Below are positions 1 to 8,766 of a stretch of DNA of 64,000 nucleotides, piece by piece. Position 1 is the stretch's first letter. Each line of letters begins with the position of its first letter. A program made the position numbers and the translations under genes. Below the pieces are notes generated by a model. That model was given only the letters and a program-made list of their open reading frames with translations, was not told the DNA's origin and made no database searches. Source of the DNA: an uncultured Chloroflexota bacterium (GTDB lineage: Bacteria > Chloroflexota > Anaerolineae > Aggregatilineales > Phototrophicaceae); NCBI GenBank assembly GCA_937974245.1, contig CALJKV010000080.1:1-64000 (forward strand), written 5' to 3'.

Positions 1-1570
1 AATTCATGTACATGTGCTGGAAGGTCGCCCAGGTGATGCCGGTGCGATCCGGGTGAATCTGCATCTCGCTCCCATAGCCCTCGCTGAAGAGTTCAACCAT
101 GAGGGCGTTCATGTCTTTGGCGGTCAGCCCGGCGCCACGTTCCGCCCGCTGGTGGACTTCCAGCTCGAAGCGTGCCAGCGTCGGCATGATGAAGAAGTAA
201 CGGTGGAAATTGTCCATCGCTTCCTGAATCAGCGCGATCTGGAAATCCGGGTCGCTGTGGGTTTTCATCAGGTAGGCACGGGTGAGCGCCTGGTTGAAGT
301 TCGAGGCGACTTCCGCCACAAACATCGAATAGCGGGCATAGATCGCCGGTTGGTTCTGCCAGGTGAGGTACGAGTGCATGGAGTGGCCGAGTTCGTGCGC
401 CAGCGTACTCATACCGCCCAGGCTGTTGCCGTGACTCATCATAATGAAGGGGTGTGTCCCCGGCCCGCCGGATGAAAACGCGCCCTGACGTTTGCCGACA
501 TTCGGGTAAATATCCACCCAACGGTCTTGCAGGCAGCCGCGCCGCAGTACGTTCACGTAATCCGCGCCCAGCGGCTTTAAGCCCTCGCAAATCCAGTCCA
601 CGCTCTGCTCAAACGACACCACCGGCTCGTTCTTGGTCAGCGGCGCCCAGACATCGTATTCATGCAGCGTCTCAACGCGCAGCGCCCGCCGCCGGATAGC
701 CCAGTATTTGTGCCAGGTCGGGATATTTTTGCGGAAGGTGTCTATCAGGTTATGAAAGACTTCGGGCGGGAGGTTATTGGGGAAGATGGACGCCTCCAGC
801 GACGACGGATAGCGCCGCGCCCGCATGAAGAACACGTCGCGTTTGACAGCCGCCGTCAGGTTGCTGGCGAGGGTGTTCTTGAAGGCCAGGTAGCCATCCA
901 TGTAACTTTCCCAGGCGGTACGGCGGATTTCCCGGTCAGGGCTGTCGAGCAGGGAGTGGACGTTGCTCTGGCCGACTTCGATGCTTTCGCCCGTGCTGCT
1001 GACCGCCGGGCGGAACTGGATTTCCCCGTTGACGAGCAGCCCTGCCGTGTTGGTGATCGTGCCGAACGGGTCGTTGACCATGCCGAGCAGAGCTTCGACT
1101 TCGGCGCTGCGAACGTGCTGCCCCTGGCGGTAGAGGTTATCAAAATAGTGGTCATAAACCGCCAGGCGCGGTTCGGCCTTCACCCATGCTTTGAGCGTAT
1201 CCAGACCGATGCTGAGTATTTCCGGTTGGGCGAAGGCGGCGGCGGCGGCGAAGCGGCTCATCAGACCCTGCGCCTGCCCGGCCATCGAGACGGCTTCCTG
1301 GTCGTTGGTATCCACCGACTGTGACATGCCAGCATACACATACAGCTTTTGCACGCGCCGCATCATGCCTTCAAACAGGGTGAACCAGTCAGCCATGACC
1401 GCCGCGCTTTCGCCCAGCCTGCCCTCAAAGGGTGTGATTTTTCCCAGGTCATCCGTCATCGCCTGGTATTCTGCCGCCCACGCTGCCCGTGATTCAAAGA
1501 CGCTCTCCGCGTTCCAGGTATGCGCTTTGTCAATCGCACTGCGGGGGGGAATAGTCGTAGGTGAGGCCAT
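1..1570 (-). CDS. pepF: Oligoendopeptidase F, M3 family (C-terminus outside window)
   Basis: Zinc metallopeptidase expected to cut short peptides in the cytoplasm. The reading frame opens at the ATG complementary to 1568-1570 (MASPTTIPPRSAID...) and stays open to the left edge, giving about 523 residues of a family usually near 600, so only the C-terminal part is missing. The M3 signature is visible: GGMSTLAHELGHSMHSYLT (HELGH zinc motif, about 1.2 kb into the gene), preceded by a serine- and glycine-rich stretch and followed by the helix carrying the third zinc ligand region. The downstream stretch VELFSEGYGSEMQIHPDRTG also fits PepF. It is transcribed away from the phospholipase D-like gene with a 217 bp gap. 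A second, distinct M3 peptidase is at 60014-61723. The family assignment is firm; the exact substrate is not visible. Confidence 0.9.
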   Translation of the reverse strand, partial: MASPTTIPPRSAIDKAHTWNAESVFESRAAWAAEYQAMTDDLGKITPFEGRLGESAAVMADWFTLFEGMMRRVQKLYVYAGMSQSVDTNDQEAVSMAGQAQGLMSRFAAAAAFAQPEILSIGLDTLKAWVKAEPRLAVYDHYFDNLYRQGQHVRSAEVEALLGMVNDPFGTITNTAGLLVNGEIQFRPAVSSTGESIEVGQSNVHSLLDSPDREIRRTAWESYMDGYLAFKNTLASNLTAAVKRDVFFMRARRYPSSLEASIFPNNLPPEVFHNLIDTFRKNIPTWHKYWAIRRRALRVETLHEYDVWAPLTKNEPVVSFEQSVDWICEGLKPLGADYVNVLRRGCLQDRWVDIYPNVGKRQGAFSSGGPGTHPFIMMSHGNSLGGMSTLAHELGHSMHSYLTWQNQPAIYARYSMFVAEVASNFNQALTRAYLMKTHSDPDFQIALIQEAMDNFHRYFFIMPTLARFELEVHQRAERGAGLTAKDMNALMVELFSEGYGSEMQIHPDRTGITWATFQHMYMN

Positions 1571-1675
1571 TATCAAAACTCCTTTTGTTATGTGTAAAAT
1601 GAAACAAAATGGTCGGTTTATCTGGCAGCGACAGGATGCTGCGCTCGGCAGATTGGGTACAGCGATAAACGATTT

Positions 1676-1697
1676 GGGAGCGCACATCGGCGCTCCC
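1676..1697 (-). terminator. Hairpin between PLD-like gene and pepF
   Basis: Perfect 8-bp stem GGGAGCGC/GCGCTCCC with a six-base loop, in the gap between the stop of the phospholipase D-like gene (1788) and the start of pepF (1570), both on the minus strand. No strong T run follows on the minus strand; on the plus strand CTTGCATTTT follows. It could end the upstream transcript or simply be a stable intergenic hairpin. Confidence 0.4.
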
Positions 1698-1787
1698 CTT
1701 GCATTTTAACTCACTTCGTCATACCCATTCATGCCATAGTATGTCATGTGCATCTATGGCGGGGACGTACTACCAGACCGCACCCCG

Positions 1788-2990
1788 CTAATTACACGTC
1801 AGGCCATCCGGGGCTTTGGCTTCGGCCCAGCGGCGGTTGAACTCCGCGATGTACTGCGCTGCCAGGTCGGGGTCGGAGATAATCACCATGTTCTCGTCGT
1901 TGCTGTTGGTCGCGCTCGCAGAGAAGTTGAACGAGCCGGTCAGTACGGTTGTATCATCCACAATAAAAACCTTGTGGTGGAAAATATAGCCGTTACCGTC
2001 CTGGCGCACCGGCAGCCCGGCGCAGAACAGCGGCGTGAGTTCGCTGGAGGCGGTTTCGCTGCCAGTGGTTTCAAAGATACCCGTGACGGTGACTCCGTCC
2101 CCCGCCTTCGCCAGCAGAATATTGCCAATATCGGTGAGCGTGAACGAGAAGGCCATGAAGCGGATGGACGACTGCGCCCCGCTCAAAAGCTGGGTCATCG
2201 TCTGTGTAACCGGGTCTTCCGGGGCGAACAGCACCTGTACCGGCGTGCCATCCTGCGAGAAGCTGCCACCGTTCACGGCAGACCGCTTGGAGCCGAACTG
2301 TCTATCTACAAACATTTCGTTAAACTCCGCCTGGTACATTTCCACCGCCCGGCGTGAACGCAGCGCCAGCGCATTATTGTTGTTGCGGTAAGTGCCGTTC
2401 ACGGTGTAGTTCCACGATCCCATCCAGACCACACTGCTATCCAGGATCATGAACTTATTGTGCATCAGCCCGCCCCGGCTATCGTCAATCACCGGGATGC
2501 CCGCCGCTACCAGTTGGTTGAGCGTCGTCTGGTCATCTTCAATACCATGCTCATTGTCGGTCACGACCCTGACTGTCACGCCGCGACTCCGGGCATTCAG
2601 GATGGCCTGGGTGATGACCGCGTTATTCATCTCGAAGGCCGCGATATCCAGGGTGCTCTGGGTGGCGTCAATCGCCGCCGCCAGGTTAGCATCCATCCCG
2701 TTGACATAGGTCGCGCGGTCACTGCTGCCGCTGGGCGCGTTGAAATATACCTGCCAGAAGCCTTTGGCAGCGCCGTAGCCCTGCCCAACCGGGATCGTCG
2801 TGACGCTCCCCGGCACACTGACCACTGTCGGCAGGGCGGTAGGGACGGGCGTCGTCACCCCGATCAGACTCAGCACATCAACGCCGGTGACATTGGTGAT
2901 GAGGGCGGCAACCGCCACAATCACGATGGCGATAACCGTAGTCATTAAGTTGCGGGAGGTGTTTTTACTGCTCGAACTGCGCTTTGCCAT
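1788..2990 (-). CDS. Phospholipase D-like protein with N-terminal membrane anchor
   Basis: Protein of about 400 residues with an N-terminal hydrophobic helix (about residues 15-40) and two HKD modules: MHNKFMILD followed by GSWNYT, and HHKVFIVDD followed by GSFNFSASATNSND. Paired HxK(x)4D motifs with GS/N downstream are the active-site halves of the phospholipase D/Nuc superfamily, which includes lipases, cardiolipin synthases and nucleases. Substrate cannot be told from sequence; the single anchor and duplicated compact domains favour an extracytoplasmic PLD-type hydrolase over cardiolipin synthase. The start is taken at 2990 because AGGAG lies 9 bases upstream of it; the in-frame ATG at 2999 directly abuts that AGGAG and is unlikely to be used. 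It overlaps the upstream acidic-protein gene by 26 bp, so the two are probably translationally coupled. Confidence 0.85.
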   Translation of the reverse strand: MAKRSSSSKNTSRNLMTTVIAIVIVAVAALITNVTGVDVLSLIGVTTPVPTALPTVVSVPGSVTTIPVGQGYGAAKGFWQVYFNAPSGSSDRATYVNGMDANLAAAIDATQSTLDIAAFEMNNAVITQAILNARSRGVTVRVVTDNEHGIEDDQTTLNQLVAAGIPVIDDSRGGLMHNKFMILDSSVVWMGSWNYTVNGTYRNNNNALALRSRRAVEMYQAEFNEMFVDRQFGSKRSAVNGGSFSQDGTPVQVLFAPEDPVTQTMTQLLSGAQSSIRFMAFSFTLTDIGNILLAKAGDGVTVTGIFETTGSETASSELTPLFCAGLPVRQDGNGYIFHHKVFIVDDTTVLTGSFNFSASATNSNDENMVIISDPDLAAQYIAEFNRRWAEAKAPDGLTCN

Positions 2991-3513
2991 GTGGGTCATC
3001 TCCTATGGTGGATGGACTGCTGGTTGAAAGGTCAGAAAGTTCCGGTTGGGTGGGATTTGCGTCGTCCGCCGGGGCGGATTCCGCTGTAGTGGTAGGTAAC
3101 GGCGCGAACAGTGTGGTCAGCGCCTGGATGTTCGCCGTGTTATCCAGCGCGGCCTGCCCCTGCAAATAGGCCATGACGCGCTCTGGCGAGACATTCGGGG
3201 CGGCCTGGGCGCTCAGGCTCTGGGCGGTCACTCCTACCGCCGATTCGGTGATCTTCTGGATAGCGGCCTGCTGCTCGTCGGGACTCATGCCGCTCCGCAG
3301 CCCGGTGAAGCGGTTGATGCGGCTGATGAGCTTCCGCAGATGGGCGAAGGCCTCGTCAAACTGTTCGTCGTCCAACTCCTGCCCGGCCAGTTGGGTGATC
3401 TGCGCCTCGCCCCACTGGAGTAACGTCCGCGCCTCGTCATCGGTGAGTTCGTCGCGGACACTGGTATCGCCATACAGGTATTCCAATGCGCTTTCTAACT
3501 GAGATTGCGACAT
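2965..3513 (-). CDS. Hypothetical acidic protein, partner of PLD-like gene
   Basis: About 182 residues, starting MSQSQLESALEYLYG. The frame is open further upstream to 3609, but the ATG at 3513 is preceded by AGGGAG/GGAG at good spacing and begins the compact region. The N-terminal 120 residues look alpha-helical (LTDDEARTLLQWGEAQI, FDEAFAHLRKLISRINRFTGL); the C-terminal 60 are low-complexity, rich in Pro, Ser, Thr and Asp. There is no signal peptide or membrane helix. I do not recognise a family. The 26-bp overlap with the phospholipase D-like gene downstream suggests a shared function, such as a regulatory partner, but this is inference from position only. Confidence 0.65.
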   Translation of the reverse strand: MSQSQLESALEYLYGDTSVRDELTDDEARTLLQWGEAQITQLAGQELDDEQFDEAFAHLRKLISRINRFTGLRSGMSPDEQQAAIQKITESAVGVTAQSLSAQAAPNVSPERVMAYLQGQAALDNTANIQALTTLFAPLPTTTAESAPADDANPTQPELSDLSTSSPSTIGDDPHGKAQFEQ

Positions 3514-3634
3514 GCTCCAAATCTCCCTGTCTAATGCGCTCCCCATTTTAGCATAGAGTATGCGCGGCGTCGGATGTTTGGGCAAGGGGGTCGCTGGCAA
3601 CAACATCATCGTTTACGCGGTTTTGCCCCCATGT

Positions 3635-3640
3635 TACAAT
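3635..3640 (+). promoter_or_regulatory. Putative -10 box (TACAAT)
   Basis: TACAAT about 39 bases before the TTG start at 3679, in the divergent gap between the minus-strand acidic-protein gene and the forward run starting at 3679. No convincing -35 was found. It is placed correctly to start the transcript of the forward cluster. Confidence 0.35.
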
Positions 3641-3678
3641 GCGACTGATCGCTTCGATAATCAACAAGGGATTTTCTC

Positions 3679-4437
3679 TTGCGACGGATAGGGTTTTTAC
3701 TGATTTTAGTGGCGCTGCTCATCACGGCAGTGGTCGTCAGCCGCCTGGTCGCGGGCTGGCACTATGTCCTGCCGGCTGAACCGGGCGCGGTGCTGTATGC
3801 CGCTACCTTTGACGACCTCATTGGTGATTGGGAGCAGTACGAGGGGCGGCTTTCGGCTGAGATTCTGCCGGAAGGCGTGCTGAGGCTGGACGTGGGCAAC
3901 GTGAGCAGCGGGCCGTTTTCGGTGGCGCGGCAGTATTTTGGCGATTTCGATGCGCGGGTTGAGGCGCGGGCGGTCAGCGGGCCGGTGAATAACGGCTACG
4001 GCATGATCTTCCGGCTGCAAAACCACGACAACAGCAGCCCGTCCGACGACAGCTACTACCTGTTCCTGGTGAGCAGCGACGGCTACTACCAGGTACGCCG
4101 CGTGCTGGGCGATGAACAGAAAGAACTCAGCACATGGATTCCGTCGCCGGTTGTCAACCAGGGTATCGGTGTAGCCAACACCCTGCGCGTGGTGGCGCAG
4201 GGCGACCAGTTCGCTTTTTATGTCAACGGCCAGCAGATGCCGTTGTGCATCCCGGATGACCCTGAAGGGCGCAGCACCTTTGTCACCAGTTGTACCGGCG
4301 GCACGATGCAGCCCAGCCTGACCGATTCCTCGCTGGCCTATGGTCAGATTGGGCTGGTGGCGACGACGCTGGATGAACCCGATGTGGTGGTGGAGTTCGA
4401 TAACCTGGTGGTCTACGGGCCGACGGCGGTGGAATGA
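3679..4437 (+). CDS. Membrane-anchored secreted protein with LamG/DUF1080-like jelly-roll domain
   Basis: 252 residues. An N-terminal hydrophobic helix (about residues 3-24) acts as signal anchor, followed by one beta-rich domain. The pattern YAATFDDLIGDWEQYEGRLSAEI, then GYGMIFRLQNHDNSS, YYLFLVSSDGYYQVRRV, and ending GQIGLVATTLDEPDVVVEFDNLVVYG is typical of concanavalin A-like/3-keto-disaccharide-hydrolase-like jelly rolls often found on Chloroflexota surface proteins. No catalytic residues can be assigned, so sugar binding is only a suggestion. Start: TTG at 3679 with AAGGG eight bases upstream. Its stop overlaps the mtaB start in an ATGA, implying translational coupling, although the functions look unrelated. 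Confidence 0.7.
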   Translation: MRRIGFLLILVALLITAVVVSRLVAGWHYVLPAEPGAVLYAATFDDLIGDWEQYEGRLSAEILPEGVLRLDVGNVSSGPFSVARQYFGDFDARVEARAVSGPVNNGYGMIFRLQNHDNSSPSDDSYYLFLVSSDGYYQVRRVLGDEQKELSTWIPSPVVNQGIGVANTLRVVAQGDQFAFYVNGQQMPLCIPDDPEGRSTFVTSCTGGTMQPSLTDSSLAYGQIGLVATTLDEPDVVVEFDNLVVYGPTAVE

Positions 4438-5729
4438 TGCGCGTGCATTTGCGAATGCTGGGCTGCCGTCTCAACCAGAGCGAGATTGATGGGATGGCGC
4501 GGCAGTTCCGGGCACAGGGGCACGAAATCGTAGATGACGCGGCGCTGGCCGACCAGGTCATCGTCAATACCTGCGCCGTCACCCACGACGCGGTACGCAG
4601 CAGCCGCAAACTCGTCCGCGACCTGCACACCGCCAACGAAGGCGCACAAATCACTGTGACCGGCTGTTACGCGCAGATCGCGCCGGAGGACATCGCGGTA
4701 CTGCCGGGTGTGACTGGCGTGATGGATAATCTGGCGAAAGATCGCCTGGTTGAGACAATCACCGGGCAGCATGTCCCTTCTTTTGACTTGGAGCCGGTGG
4801 AACGGGGGGTGCATCCGGGCGCATCCGGGCGGACGCGGGCATTCATCAAAGTACAGGATGGCTGTGATAACGCCTGCACCTTCTGCATCACAACGGTTGC
4901 GCGGGGGGCGGGTCGCAGCCGCCCGTTAGACGAAATTACAGCGGAAATCCGCTACCTGCACGGCATCGGCTACCAGGAAGCCGTCCTGACGGGCGTTCAT
5001 CTGGGGAGCTACGGGCATGACACGGGCGACCCGGCTGGACTGGCCGGGCTGGTGCGGGCGATCCTGGGGGAGACGGACATCCCACGACTGCGGCTGTCGT
5101 CGCTCGAACCCTGGGACTTGTCGCCGGAATTCTTCGACCTGTGGGCCGACCCGCGTTTATGCCGTCACCTGCATTTGCCGTTGCAAAGTGGCTGCGACGC
5201 CACGCTCAAGCGGATGCTGCGGCGCACGACCCAGGACGGCTTTCGTGAGTTGGTCGAGGCGGCGCGGGAGCGGATTCCGGGGGTGAGCATCACGACGGAT
5301 GTTATCGTGGGCTTCCCCGGCGAAACCGACGCCGAATTTGCCGAAAGCGCCGCGTTTATCGAAGAGATGGACTTCGCCGGGCTGCATGTTTTCCGCTACA
5401 GCCGCAGGCCGGGCACCCCCGCCGCCAGGATGCGCGGGCAGGTAACGAAGGACGCGCAGAAAGCCCGCAGCGCCCACCTCCTGGCGCTGGCGAACAACCT
5501 GGAAAGCCGTTTCGCCTGGCGCTTTGCCGGGGAGACGCTGCCGGTACTCTGGGAACAGATCGCCGGGGTTCAGGAGGAAGGATTCCTGAATGTCGGGTAT
5601 ACTGATAACTACATCCGGGTGCGCTGTCTGCATCCCCGCCCCCTGACGAACCATGTGATTCCGGCGCAGCTCGTCGGTTACGACCCCGCCGCCGGGGGGG
5701 CGCAGGTGATGGTGAGTTTTGAGTCTTGA
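4434..5729 (+). CDS. mtaB: tRNA t6A37 methylthiotransferase (MtaB-type radical SAM)
   Basis: 431-residue methylthiotransferase expected to convert t6A to ms2t6A at tRNA position 37. The N-terminal UPF0004 domain carries the expected cysteines (LGCRLNQSE, VNTCAV, TGCYAQ) for the auxiliary cluster. The radical SAM motif CDNACTFC appears near residue 145, followed by a TRAM-like C-terminal region. LGCRLNQSE and the length favour MtaB (YqeV) over MiaB or RimO. The start at 4434 overlaps the previous stop (ATGA); a second ATG follows at 4437. It sits upstream of yqeY, as in Bacillus-type gene orders. Confidence 0.92.
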   Translation: MMRVHLRMLGCRLNQSEIDGMARQFRAQGHEIVDDAALADQVIVNTCAVTHDAVRSSRKLVRDLHTANEGAQITVTGCYAQIAPEDIAVLPGVTGVMDNLAKDRLVETITGQHVPSFDLEPVERGVHPGASGRTRAFIKVQDGCDNACTFCITTVARGAGRSRPLDEITAEIRYLHGIGYQEAVLTGVHLGSYGHDTGDPAGLAGLVRAILGETDIPRLRLSSLEPWDLSPEFFDLWADPRLCRHLHLPLQSGCDATLKRMLRRTTQDGFRELVEAARERIPGVSITTDVIVGFPGETDAEFAESAAFIEEMDFAGLHVFRYSRRPGTPAARMRGQVTKDAQKARSAHLLALANNLESRFAWRFAGETLPVLWEQIAGVQEEGFLNVGYTDNYIRVRCLHPRPLTNHVIPAQLVGYDPAAGGAQVMVSFES

Positions 5730-5765
5730 GGCCGGGCTTTGCGCCCTGGTTATGGTGATCGGTAG

Positions 5766-5785
5766 GGACGGCCTTCTGGCCGTCC
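5766..5785. repeat. Perfect inverted repeat GGACGGCC-TTCT-GGCCGTCC
   Basis: An 8-bp perfect stem with a 4-base loop in the 102-bp gap between mtaB and yqeY, within the context GTAGGGACGGCC. It resembles in style other GGGCG-type hairpins in this window (28888-28961, 59118-59137), so it may belong to a dispersed hairpin class rather than being a terminator; there is no T run. Confidence 0.5.
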
Positions 5786-5831
5786 GCAAGAAACGCAGAA
5801 TGCGTGATGTTGGACAAAAGACAGTGAGGCT

Positions 5832-6293
5832 GTGAGTAAACCTATGGACAATCCCAAAGCCGTGATGCAGGCTGCCCTCAAAGAGGCGATGCTCAATAAA
5901 GATACCGCCCGCCGTGACGCGATCCGCGTGGCGATGAGCGCCATCAAGCAGGTCGAAGTAGACGAACGCCGCGAACTCACGGCGGAAGATGTTGTCGTCG
6001 TCCTGCAAAAAGAAGTCAAGACGCTGCGCGAGAGCATCCAGGAATGGCAGAATGCCGGGCGCGGCGCGGAGCAGATCGCGGAACTCGAACACAATCTCGG
6101 CGTGCTGGAGTCCTTCCTGCCGCAGCAGCTTTCCCGCGAGGAGATCAAGGCGCTGGTGGAAGCCGCTATCGCCCAGACCGGCGCGGCGTCCGTCAAGGAA
6201 ATGGGCAAAGTGATGGGCGTGTTGATGCCCCAGGTCAAAGGCAAGGCCGACGGCAAGCTCGTCAATGAAGTGGTTCGTGAACTGTTAGGGTAG
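5832..6293 (+). CDS. yqeY: GatB/YqeY domain protein
   Basis: 153 residues, the full length of a stand-alone YqeY protein. The hallmark sequence is present: AMLNKDTARRDAIRVAMSAIKQVEVDERR, then LEHNLGVLESFLPQQLSREEI and VKEMGKVMGVLMPQVKGKADGKLVNEVVRELL. The C-terminal helical part is related to the tRNA-binding tail of GatB. The cellular role is poorly defined; a link to tRNA-dependent amidation is proposed for the family. The start could be GTG at 5832 or ATG at 5844 (MDNPKAVM); GAGG at 5826-5829 does not decide between them. It is followed four bases later by pgpH. Confidence 0.9.
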   Translation: MSKPMDNPKAVMQAALKEAMLNKDTARRDAIRVAMSAIKQVEVDERRELTAEDVVVVLQKEVKTLRESIQEWQNAGRGAEQIAELEHNLGVLESFLPQQLSREEIKALVEAAIAQTGAASVKEMGKVMGVLMPQVKGKADGKLVNEVVRELLG

Positions 6294-6297
6294 GACA

Positions 6298-8766
6298 ATG
6301 GTCGAGGGACTGGCGCAATTCTTAAACCGCTATTTACGCATCCCCTCCGCCCGGACACGGCGCTGGCTCAACCTGGCCGGTATTGCCGGGGCGGCGCTGC
6401 TGTTCCTGTTGGCTGCAACTGTGATCGTCGCATTCGACAGTATCTTCGATAGCAGCGGGGATGTGGCCGGGCTGAAGGTGGGGGATACCGCCCCCCGTGA
6501 GATTCGCGCCCCGATTGCGCTGCCGCCTTACGTCAGTATCGTGCTGACCGAGCAGCGCCGGGAAGAAGTCCGCAGCAGTGTCCCGGAAATCTATTTTCAA
6601 CCCGACCCCATGGTTTCCCGACGCCAGACCGATCTTGCCCGCCAGATTCTCGACTATATCGAGAATATCCAGCGTGACTCCTTCGCCACCGAGGCACAAA
6701 AAGTTCATGACATCCTGGCGATCACTGACCTCACTTTAGGCGAGACGATTATTGAGCGCATTCTGAATGCGAATATCGAAGACTGGAATAATATTGATGC
6801 CCAGGTGATTAACGTGCTGGAGCGGGTGATGCGCGGCGAAATCCGCGAATCGAACCTGCCGAGTATTATCGCCCAACTGCCGACCCAGGTGAGTGTGAGC
6901 TTCAGCCCGGAAGAATCCGATGTGATTGTGGCGATTGTTGAAGACCTGCTGCGCCCCAACACCCAACTGAATGCCGAAGCCACCGAAGCGGCGCGGGCAG
7001 TGGCGGTGGAAGACATTGAGGTACGGCGCGGCTTTGAACGCGGCCAGATCGTCATCAGCGCCGGGAGCACCATTGATGAAGCGGCTTATGAAGCCCTGGA
7101 TAAACTGGGTCTGCTGGAGCCGGGCGAACGCCGTTTACAGGAAGTCACACGGGCGCTGCTCACCAGTATTGTCGTCATGGTGCTGGCCGGGCTGTATATT
7201 GCGCGTTTCCGCCCGTCCCTCTTCACTTCCACGCAAACCCTCAGCCTGCTGGCGAGCATCTTCCTGCTGGTGCTGTTGGGTGCGCGCTTGATCGCGCTGC
7301 AAGGGCAAATCTACCTGTACCCAACGGCGGCGCTGGCGCTGTTGTTTGTCGCCCTGGTTGGGGTAGATATGGCCGTCATCGGCGCGGTGGGGTTGGGGAT
7401 TCTGTTGGGGATGACACAGGCGAACTCCATCGAAGTCGTCACCCTGGTGATTACCGGCGGCCTGATGGGTGCGCTGACCATGCGCCGTTCCGAACGGCTC
7501 AACAGCTACTTCTGGCCTGGCCTTTCCGTCGCGCTCATCAACACCGTGATTGTGACGATTTTCTACCAGGGGACGGCCAACAGCCAGAGCCTGGAGCTTT
7601 CCGAACTCATCATCTACAGCATCCTCAACGGCCTGCTGGCTTCGGTAGGGGCGCTGGCCGGGCTGTATATCGTCACGCTGCTTTTCAACCTGCCCACCAG
7701 CCTCAAACTGGCCGAACTCAGCCAACCGGGTCAGCCCCTTTTACAGCGTCTGCTGCGAGAAGCGCCCGGCACGTACCAGCACTCGCTGATGGTCGGCAAT
7801 CTCTCCGAGCAGGCGGCCAACGCTATCGGCGCAGATGCGGCTTTAGTGCGAGTCGCCGCCCTGTATCATGACATCGGCAAAATGCTCAATGCGCCCTTTT
7901 TCACGGAAAACCAGGCCGACGGGGTGAACCCGCATGAGGTCCTGAATGACCCGGCCCGCAGCGCCGATATTATCATCAGCCATGTGCTTGACGGTGAAAA
8001 GCTGGCACGCCAGTACGGTTTGCCCGCCCGCTTCCGCGATTTCATCCTGGAACATCATGGAACGCGGGTCATGTATTTCTACGATCTGGCAGTTGTCCGC
8101 GCAGGCAGCGAAGAAGCGGTGGATATGAGCGAGTACCAGTATCCGGGGCCGCGCCCCCGCACGCGGGAAACGGCTATCCTCATGTTGGCCGATAGCTGCG
8201 AGGCAGCAGTACGCGCCCGCAAACCATCCAAAAATCAGGAAATTATAGATACCGTCAACTCGATTTTTGACGACAAGATGCAGACCGGCCAACTGGATGA
8301 TTCCAGCCTGACATTGAACGATCTTAAGGCCATCAGGAAAGTCATTATTGAGATGCTGCAAGCCGTGTTCCACCCGCGCATCAGCTACCCGGTGACACCC
8401 CGGCCACCCAAGACCGAGCCAAAGGTCGAGGCTGTCCCCGCACCCGCAACAGAAAAAACCGGGGAATCACCGGCTGTCGCGCCTGTCGCGCCGCCTCCGC
8501 CGCCAGCTACCAGGGTGGAGAAGACAACGACTACCGAAGTGCCGCATGTGAAAACCATGCCGCCCATCGTGCCAACTCCCAGCCCGCGCACATCGGGGGA
8601 GATGGCGGCGGCCAGCGAGGCCAATACGGAGGAAGCCCCGCTGCCGGAAGTGCCGCGCCTGCCGCGTTCCGGCGAGCATAAAGCCGTGAAACCGGATAGT
8701 GATACCACCAGCAGCAACGGCCTGCCGGACGGGGGGACGAGTGACGTACCAGATCGAAATCCATAA
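6298..8766 (+). CDS. pgpH: 7TM-HD cyclic-di-AMP phosphodiesterase (PgpH/YqfF type)
   Basis: 822 residues. One N-terminal membrane helix (about 25-48) precedes an extracellular 7TMR-HDED region. Seven membrane helices follow (about 280-475), then a cytoplasmic HD domain with HSLMVGNLSEQAANAIGADAALVRVAALYHDIGKM and a second metal-site region ISHVLDGEKLARQYGLPARFRDFILEHHGT. This architecture is that of PgpH, which hydrolyses c-di-AMP; the substrate is inferred from family. The last 120 residues are a Pro/Thr/Glu-rich, probably disordered tail (EPKVEAVPAPATEKTGES...), an unusual addition. The gene starts four bases after yqeY and overlaps ybeY by 26 bp, so it is likely cotranscribed with both. 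Confidence 0.9.
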   Translation: MVEGLAQFLNRYLRIPSARTRRWLNLAGIAGAALLFLLAATVIVAFDSIFDSSGDVAGLKVGDTAPREIRAPIALPPYVSIVLTEQRREEVRSSVPEIYFQPDPMVSRRQTDLARQILDYIENIQRDSFATEAQKVHDILAITDLTLGETIIERILNANIEDWNNIDAQVINVLERVMRGEIRESNLPSIIAQLPTQVSVSFSPEESDVIVAIVEDLLRPNTQLNAEATEAARAVAVEDIEVRRGFERGQIVISAGSTIDEAAYEALDKLGLLEPGERRLQEVTRALLTSIVVMVLAGLYIARFRPSLFTSTQTLSLLASIFLLVLLGARLIALQGQIYLYPTAALALLFVALVGVDMAVIGAVGLGILLGMTQANSIEVVTLVITGGLMGALTMRRSERLNSYFWPGLSVALINTVIVTIFYQGTANSQSLELSELIIYSILNGLLASVGALAGLYIVTLLFNLPTSLKLAELSQPGQPLLQRLLREAPGTYQHSLMVGNLSEQAANAIGADAALVRVAALYHDIGKMLNAPFFTENQADGVNPHEVLNDPARSADIIISHVLDGEKLARQYGLPARFRDFILEHHGTRVMYFYDLAVVRAGSEEAVDMSEYQYPGPRPRTRETAILMLADSCEAAVRARKPSKNQEIIDTVNSIFDDKMQTGQLDDSSLTLNDLKAIRKVIIEMLQAVFHPRISYPVTPRPPKTEPKVEAVPAPATEKTGESPAVAPVAPPPPPATRVEKTTTTEVPHVKTMPPIVPTPSPRTSGEMAAASEANTEEAPLPEVPRLPRSGEHKAVKPDSDTTSSNGLPDGGTSDVPDRNP

